Shown: piece by piece, positions 59,021-64,000 of the stretch
How positions within the stretch are numbered: position 1 is the first letter of the stretch
How the letters are laid out: each line of letters begins with the position of its first letter
Assembly (NCBI GenBank): GCA_023014335.1
Contig: JAECYW010000004.1
Location: forward strand, 744,001 to 808,000
Length of the DNA: 64,000 nt
Source of the DNA: Galerina marginata
Taxonomy: Eukaryota > Basidiomycota > Agaricomycetes > Agaricales > Galerinaceae
Direction of reading: 5' to 3'
Position numbers and translations under genes: made by a program
The notes under the pieces: model-generated
What the model was told of the DNA's origin: nothing
Databases searched by the model: none
What the model saw: only the letters and a program-made list of their open reading frames with translations

Positions 59021-60298
59021 ATGGACGCTCAACTCGAAGACTCCGATTATCTTATCAATATTTATGAACAGTTCTGGGTGGACCTTCAACCATTCCTTCT
59101 TCACCGTGGCTACCAACTACGTCCAAGGTATGATCCAAAGTGGACGCCGTCATGGCGTCAACTAGAGGCTGAACCTGGCCAGGAAAAGCCACGCCCAGCC
59201 GACTTTGAAGATTCCATAGGAGCGGTAAGGTTGCACATTGTTATATATCTGCCTTCATCCATAATTTGTTCTTATAGGGAGGAGCTATGCTGGATGCCAT
59301 TCGGCTGATGGATAATAAAAGGGTTGTTTTCAAGAAAGTTGCAACGAAAGGAGAAGAACTTCCTATAGCGTTGTTTCTTTCGTCAGACAAGATGCGAACT
59401 GATCAACGGAACTGCGCTGTTCCCATTTTAGATGTTGTTTTGATTCCGGGAGATGATGATCACGCCCTGCTCGTCATGCCCCAGCTTCTCCCATTCTATG
59501 TTCTTCCCTTTCGAAGGCTCGGAGAATTCTGCGAAATGGCGCTTCAACTCTTGGAGGTTAGCATGTGAACTCCAGTTTAGAGCCACCTAAGTAACAACCC
59601 ACCTAATATTTACGCAGGGCATTGAAGTCATGCACGAGCAGAATATCACTCACAGGTGAGGTCTTTGATTAGTGCTATTGCTTTTCTGACGAACTGCAAA
59701 GGGATGCCTGCTGGGGCAACTTCATGATGGACCATTCGAATGTGGTACCCAAAGGAACACACTTTCGCAGGTGGAACACGCACGACGGAGTGAATCGAGG
59801 CCTCGTATGGAATACCAGATGGTCCGTAAGGCCTGTGCGATATCATATAATTGACTTCGGGCTCTCTATGCACTGCCCTTCTAAAGATGTCAAGGTATTG
59901 GGGAGAAAATCACAGGATAAATCAGTGCCGGAACTATCTCTGACTGTACCTTACAATCCTTTCCCTGTTGATATTTACCAGCTGGGCAACCTCTTCAATC
60001 AGTGCATGAAGGTTTGAACTTTTTAACCGATATCTGTTTCATATCATCTGAATACAACTCTAAGCAATACGACGGTCTTTCAGCACTTACAAACCTTGCA
60101 GAACCTATGACGAAGAAGGACCCAACAATGCGACCGACCGCCGCGGAAGCTGTGGTCCTCTGTAAAGACCTCATCGCGCGTCTCAAGAGGTCTGGGAAAT
60201 TCACGAATCGAGTATGGCGTATTACCACAGAGTACACCACAGGTATCAATAACTTTGAAAAGTTGGCGGTGATTCTTGGTCAGAACCCCATGCGTTAG
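59021..60298 (+). CDS. protein-kinase-like protein, copy 1
   Basis: Fungal protein-kinase-like domain protein, 354 residues, from exons 59021-59224, 59278-59556, 59618-59655, 59702-60011 and 60065-60298. It lacks an obvious glycine-rich loop. The probable ATP-binding Lys is in RVVFKK. HALLVMPQLLPFYVLPF marks the hinge region, and the catalytic loop reads THRDACWGN, with the Asp and Asn kept but Cys where kinases usually have Lys. The metal-binding motif is IIDFGLS, and DPTMRPTAAEA closes the C-lobe. Phosphotransfer is plausible but not certain. The second copy at 61056 has the same exon lengths, so this is a recent tandem duplication. Confidence 0.85.
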
Positions 60299-61055
60299 AA
60301 GCTTTGTTAATTTGTCGAATTATTCCCGACCCATGTTCGCTGTTTTCGTGACATCAATTTCTAAATCATCTAGCAAAGGTTAAATGGAAGTCCTTCTACG
60401 TGGTCATCGGCGTTCCCATTGTCATCGACTGCAAGGTCAATCCGAACTCGATTCGTCTTCCATGCCCTCATCCCTTCGTCCTCCGATGCCCACAAACCGT
60501 CCAACATTGTAAGTTGTATATTATGGATTTACTATTATTGTTTCTAATTCTTTCGTCTACTATCTAGTCGACCCATTTCTGAAATGTGCTGGCACTCATG
60601 TCGCGGCCATGAGTTGATATTGCATGTTGGTATAACCCAGGAGGTGCATGTCGAAAGCCTTCGTCTTCTTTGTTCTCACAAACACGGAGGCGCAAGATGG
60701 CCGGTCAGAATGCTGACTGCTAGTGGAAAACTGGGCCGAAAAGGCACAAGGAGACCATGACGCTGAAGATGAAGAAATTAGATGCTGTGAATCGAGAGTG
60801 ACTCCTCGTTTCTATTATTTTCATCGTTCTCGCTATAGGCACCTTCAACCAACTTATCTGGCTGTCTAATCGTAGGCCCGAGGTTGTCCCCTTGAGGAGC
60901 TGCCTACTCGAGTACTCTGATAATCATAAAAAGTTACTCCAACGCATACGCAGCACACGTGACGACCATATTGAAGCCCCGACGATTCACTGAGAAAGTT
61001 CGAACTTCGAACAACTGGCCAGCGACAGTCACGAACCTACCTTAACCACCACGCA
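60299..61055. other. spacer between tandem kinase-like genes
   Basis: Contains an open stretch around 60380-60510 with several cysteines (PCPHPFVLRCPQTVQHC in one frame), but no start or splice path that forms a gene. It includes the promoter of copy 2. Confidence 0.35.
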
Positions 61056-62336
61056 ATGGACGCTCGATTCGAAGACTCTAAGTATCTTATCAAGATTTAT
61101 GAACAGTTCTGGGTGGATCTCCAACCATTCCTTTATCACCGTGGCTATCAACTACGTCCAAGGTATGATCCAAAGTGGACGCCATCGTGGCTTCAAGTCG
61201 AGGCTACACCAGGCCAACAAAATCAATCCCCAAGGAACTTTGAAGATTCGCTAAAAGCAGTCAGGTTGCACATTGTTAAACATATATTCTGATCATAAAT
61301 TTGGCTTTGTTATAGGGAGGAGCTATGCTGGATGCCATTCGGTTAGCGGATAATGAAAGGGTCGTCTTCAAGAAAGTCGAGACGAAAGGAGAAGAACTTC
61401 CTATAGCGTTGTTTCTTTCATCGGACAAGATGCGAACTGATCAACGGAACTGCGCCATTCCCATTTTAGACGTTATTTTGATTCCAGAAGATGATGATCA
61501 CGCTCTGCTCGTCATGCCTCAGGTTCTACCATTTTATGTTCTTCCCTTTCGAAGGCTCGGAGAATTCTGCGAAATGGCGCTTCAACTCTTGGAGGTCAGC
61601 ATGTCCACTCCTATTAGAGCCACCTAAAAGGCAGCCCATCTAACATTTATACGCAGGGCATTGAAGTCATGCACGAGCAGAATATCACTCACAGGTGAGA
61701 ACTTTGATTAGTGCTGTTGCTTTTCTGATGAATTGCAAAGGGATGCCTGCTGGGGTAATTTCATGATGGACCATTCGAATGTGGTACCCAAAGGAACACA
61801 CTTTTGCCAGTGGAACACGCACGACGGAGTGAATCGAGGCCTCGTATGGAATACCAGATGGTCCGTAAGGCCTGTGCGATATCATATTATTGACTTTGGG
61901 CTCTCTTTGCGTTGCCCGTCTAAAGACGTCAAGGTGTTGGGGAGACGGTCACAGGATAAATCAGTGCCGGAACTATCTCTGACTGTACCTTACAATCCTT
62001 TCCCTGTTGATATTTACCAGCTGGGCAACCTCTTCAACCAGTGCATGAAGGTTTGAACATTTAGCCAATATCTGTTTCGTATTATCTGAAAACAGCTCTA
62101 AGCAATACGACGGTCTTTCGGCATTTACAGATATTGCAGAACTTATGACGAAGAAAGACCCCATAATGCGACCGACCGCGTCGGAAGCTGTGGTCCTCTG
62201 TAAAGACCTCATCGTGCGTCTCAAGAGGTCCGGGAAATTCGCGAATCGAGTGTGGCGTATTACCACGGAGTACACTACAGGTATTAGTAACTTTGAAAAG
62301 TTGGCCGTGCTTCTTGGTCAGAACCCCATGCGTTAG
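61056..62336 (+). CDS. protein-kinase-like protein, copy 2
   Basis: Same architecture as copy 1, with identical exon lengths (204, 279, 38, 310 and 234 nt) at 61056-61259, 61316-61594, 61657-61694, 61741-62050 and 62103-62336; 354 residues. The first intron starts GTCAGG where copy 1 has GTAAGG. All key motifs are kept: RVVFKK, THRDACWGN, IIDFGLS and DPIMRPTASEA. Differences are mostly conservative substitutions spread over the protein, so both copies look selected. Role and substrate are unknown. Confidence 0.85.
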
Positions 62337-62652
62337 AGGCTTTGTCGACGTCTTCTTTTGGAACGGAGCGTTAATATCATGTGTAGAGTACACCAATTGG
62401 GTTCAGGCCTTAATTGCACATCCGTGAGCATCTTGAATAAGGCTGAAATGTTTCTCAATGTAAGGCAAGCATCGATAGCCTACGACGATATATGGGTACT
62501 CTATTAAAACTGTTTATAAAAAAGGAACAACACAGGTTACGTAAGCTACCCTCCATCGGCTTACTCGAGTACCGAACCCCGTCCTTAAGTTCAATTAGAG
62601 GCCTTCTCCAACCTTCACCACAAACCGCTCTTCACGAATATTGCCAGCCAAT
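62337..62652. other. intergenic, promoter of SdhC gene
   Basis: Short spacer between kinase-like copy 2 and the succinate dehydrogenase subunit gene; no other feature seen. Confidence 0.4.
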
Positions 62653-63413
62653 ATGATGTCAACAAAAGCGCTTGGGCTTAGTTTAACTATGAAAAGAGCT
62701 GGCTTTACTCCAAAATCCGGTATGTCAGCTCAAAAGCTGTAGAAATTTCTGAACATTGCTTCAAATCGCAGTGCGCATCCAAATTACACCTCGAAGTGTC
62801 CTCGGAAAGCGGCGAGTACTCTTCAAATTGTTTATGAAAATACCTATAACTTATCCAGTACAATAGGTCTATTCAGACCGAGTCGTTATCCCCGTCTGCC
62901 CAAGAAGTAATCCTGAACAAGCAGCGATTGCTCCGCCCAAACAGCCCTCACCTTACCATTTACCAACCCCAGCTGACATCAATCGTCTCTATTGCTAATC
63001 GTATCACCGGTGCTGGCCTCAGCGTCTGTGCGTACCCGAGGTTCACCCTCTCAATATTGTCTTCCCAACCTGCTTGATAACCATCTAGTGCTTTATGGGT
63101 TCTCTATTGCATACCTCGTCGCTCCAGGAACTTTTGACAGTACACACATTGTTGAAGTCGTTGCTGGACTGCCTGAGGGAGTTAAATACGCAGGAAAGGC
63201 TGTTCTGGCTGCCCCATTCGCTTTCCATTCTATCAATGGCCTCCGACATCTAAGCTGGGATTTGGTCAAATGTATGTATCTTTCGCTTCGGAAGGATCCA
63301 TTGATTCACTTGTTTTCTATGAAGTCACTAGCGTGAAAGGCGTCTACGTAACTGGATACATCGTGCTGGTGGCTACAGCTGTGTCAACAGTCGTTTTAAC
63401 CCTGATAAAATAG
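62653..63413 (+). CDS. sdhC: succinate dehydrogenase cytochrome b subunit (complex II)
   Basis: Membrane anchor of mitochondrial succinate dehydrogenase; binds heme b and ubiquinone with SdhD. Exons 62653-62719, 62772-62797, 62859-63027, 63089-63271 and 63325-63413; 177 residues, normal length. The N-terminus [18 protein letters not shown] is basic and lacks acidic residues, as a mitochondrial presequence should. The mature part has [17 protein letters not shown], then the quinone-site segment [12 protein letters not shown] and helix 1 ([12 protein letters not shown]). Helix 2 starts [15 protein letters not shown], carrying the heme-ligand His and the signature HSxxGxRHLxWD. Helix 3 is [17 protein letters not shown]. 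Exon 2/3 boundaries have alternatives that change only a few presequence residues. Confidence 0.92.
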
Positions 63414-63679
63414 ATGACCACTTTGTATCGCAAGCATTTGATTAATCCGACATTTCTGTCTGCAGGAACACAATAAGTCTCAAACCTGAAAAGATGCAAT
63501 GTCATCCTGGTTTGGGAATCTTTTGTTAATGTATGAGCTTAATTTTTTTGCTCTTGCTACCATTGGTTATGAACTTATCCAAAAGATGTTTACGTTTACA
63601 CAGATAGAAGCAAGCAAAGCAATTTACTTAAATACATAATGTCTGTTCGTTTTCAATCGACAGTACGAGTAAAAATGCA

Positions 63680-64000
63680 TCAAGGTAACAAGTACGCGAA
63701 TGATGACTTGCCTCGCCCGACCCAAGTCCCGCCCCACGTATCCCGATGATACTCGAGTCCCTGTGCCCATGCCGCATCGCCGGCAACCTCAATGGCCTTT
63801 TCAAGGGCCTCCAGTCGTACACCGCGCCTTGTGTAGTAGCTTACCGCCGGAATACATTGCTGTCCTTGCGGTAATATACCCACAAGTGCAAGAAGGACGT
63901 TCTCTGGCATAAAATGGTCGACAATTTCCAATTTCTCAAACTTCCAGTCCCGCCCAGAAAGAATGGACGACCGAAAGAGGAGGTCTTCTACTAAGACACA
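63680..64000 (-). CDS. 3' end of an unrecognised gene (partial)
   Basis: Open frame from the right window edge down to the stop at 63680, at least 106 residues of C-terminus. It includes GRDWKFEKLEIVDHF, LLALVGILPQGQQCIP, RRGVRLEALEKAIEVAGDAA and the end GKSSFAYLLP. Soluble, no motif recognised. It is convergent with the SdhC gene. The start and most of the protein lie outside the window, and an upstream intron could begin near the edge. Confidence 0.5.
   Translation of the reverse strand, partial: CVLVEDLLFRSSILSGRDWKFEKLEIVDHFMPENVLLALVGILPQGQQCIPAVSYYTRRGVRLEALEKAIEVAGDAAWAQGLEYHRDTWGGTWVGRGKSSFAYLLP

Noticed and set aside
1..64000. CRISPR arrays, bacterial operons or prophage
   Set aside because: Intron structure and gene content are eukaryotic; the only regular direct repeat is the 814-bp element pair, with no spacer pattern.

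Overview
The window is nuclear DNA of a filamentous basidiomycete, most likely an agaricomycete. Genes are split by many 45-65 bp GT-AG introns, very small exons are common, and the gene content is typical of that group: F-box/LRR paralogs, a DUF6534-type membrane protein, a basidiomycete-style P450, secreted GH28 and GH35 enzymes and a ricin-B-like lectin. No tRNA, rRNA or CRISPR array was seen. I rebuilt most gene models by hand from splice signals and reading-frame continuity. Where I list exons, phases were followed through each junction and lengths sum to a multiple of three, unless I say otherwise.

Layout. 1-7 kb: a DUF6534-like membrane protein (-), a short-chain dehydrogenase (+), and a secreted repeat-exon protein with Lys-Arg junctions and a cationic tail (-). 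7-17 kb: three intronless F-box paralogs, a tandem pair of 808-bp TIR elements flanked by an 8-bp target-site duplication, and a GC-rich intronless isochorismatase-like hydrolase. 17-27 kb: an unknown 213-aa protein, a small membrane protein head-to-head with a cytochrome P450, an Erv41/ERGIC2-type ER-Golgi protein with a long tail, and a seven-helix membrane protein. 27-41 kb: a many-exon secreted GH35 beta-galactosidase (-), an F-box protein (+), a formamidase with a 6-nt micro-exon (-), and a TPR protein (-). 41-50 kb: three secreted proteins on the + strand (ricin-B-type lectin, a 577-aa protein of unknown function, endopolygalacturonase). 50-64 kb: a TBC Rab-GAP (-), a degenerate protein-kinase-like pseudogene, a coiled-coil protein (-), two near-identical kinase-like genes (+), succinate dehydrogenase cytochrome b subunit (+), and the 3' end of an unknown gene (-).

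Working together. The secreted GH28, GH35 and lectin, with the P450, SDR, isochorismatase-like enzyme and formamidase, fit a plant-litter or root-associated lifestyle: pectin and galactan breakdown, small-molecule oxidation and amide-nitrogen use. Housekeeping functions are membrane traffic (Erv41, TBC GAP) and respiration (SdhC). The F-box and kinase-like clusters look like young lineage-specific expansions with copies decaying beside intact ones. The best candidates for something undescribed are the secreted repeat-exon protein at 5641-6766 and the tandem TIR element at 9243-10864.
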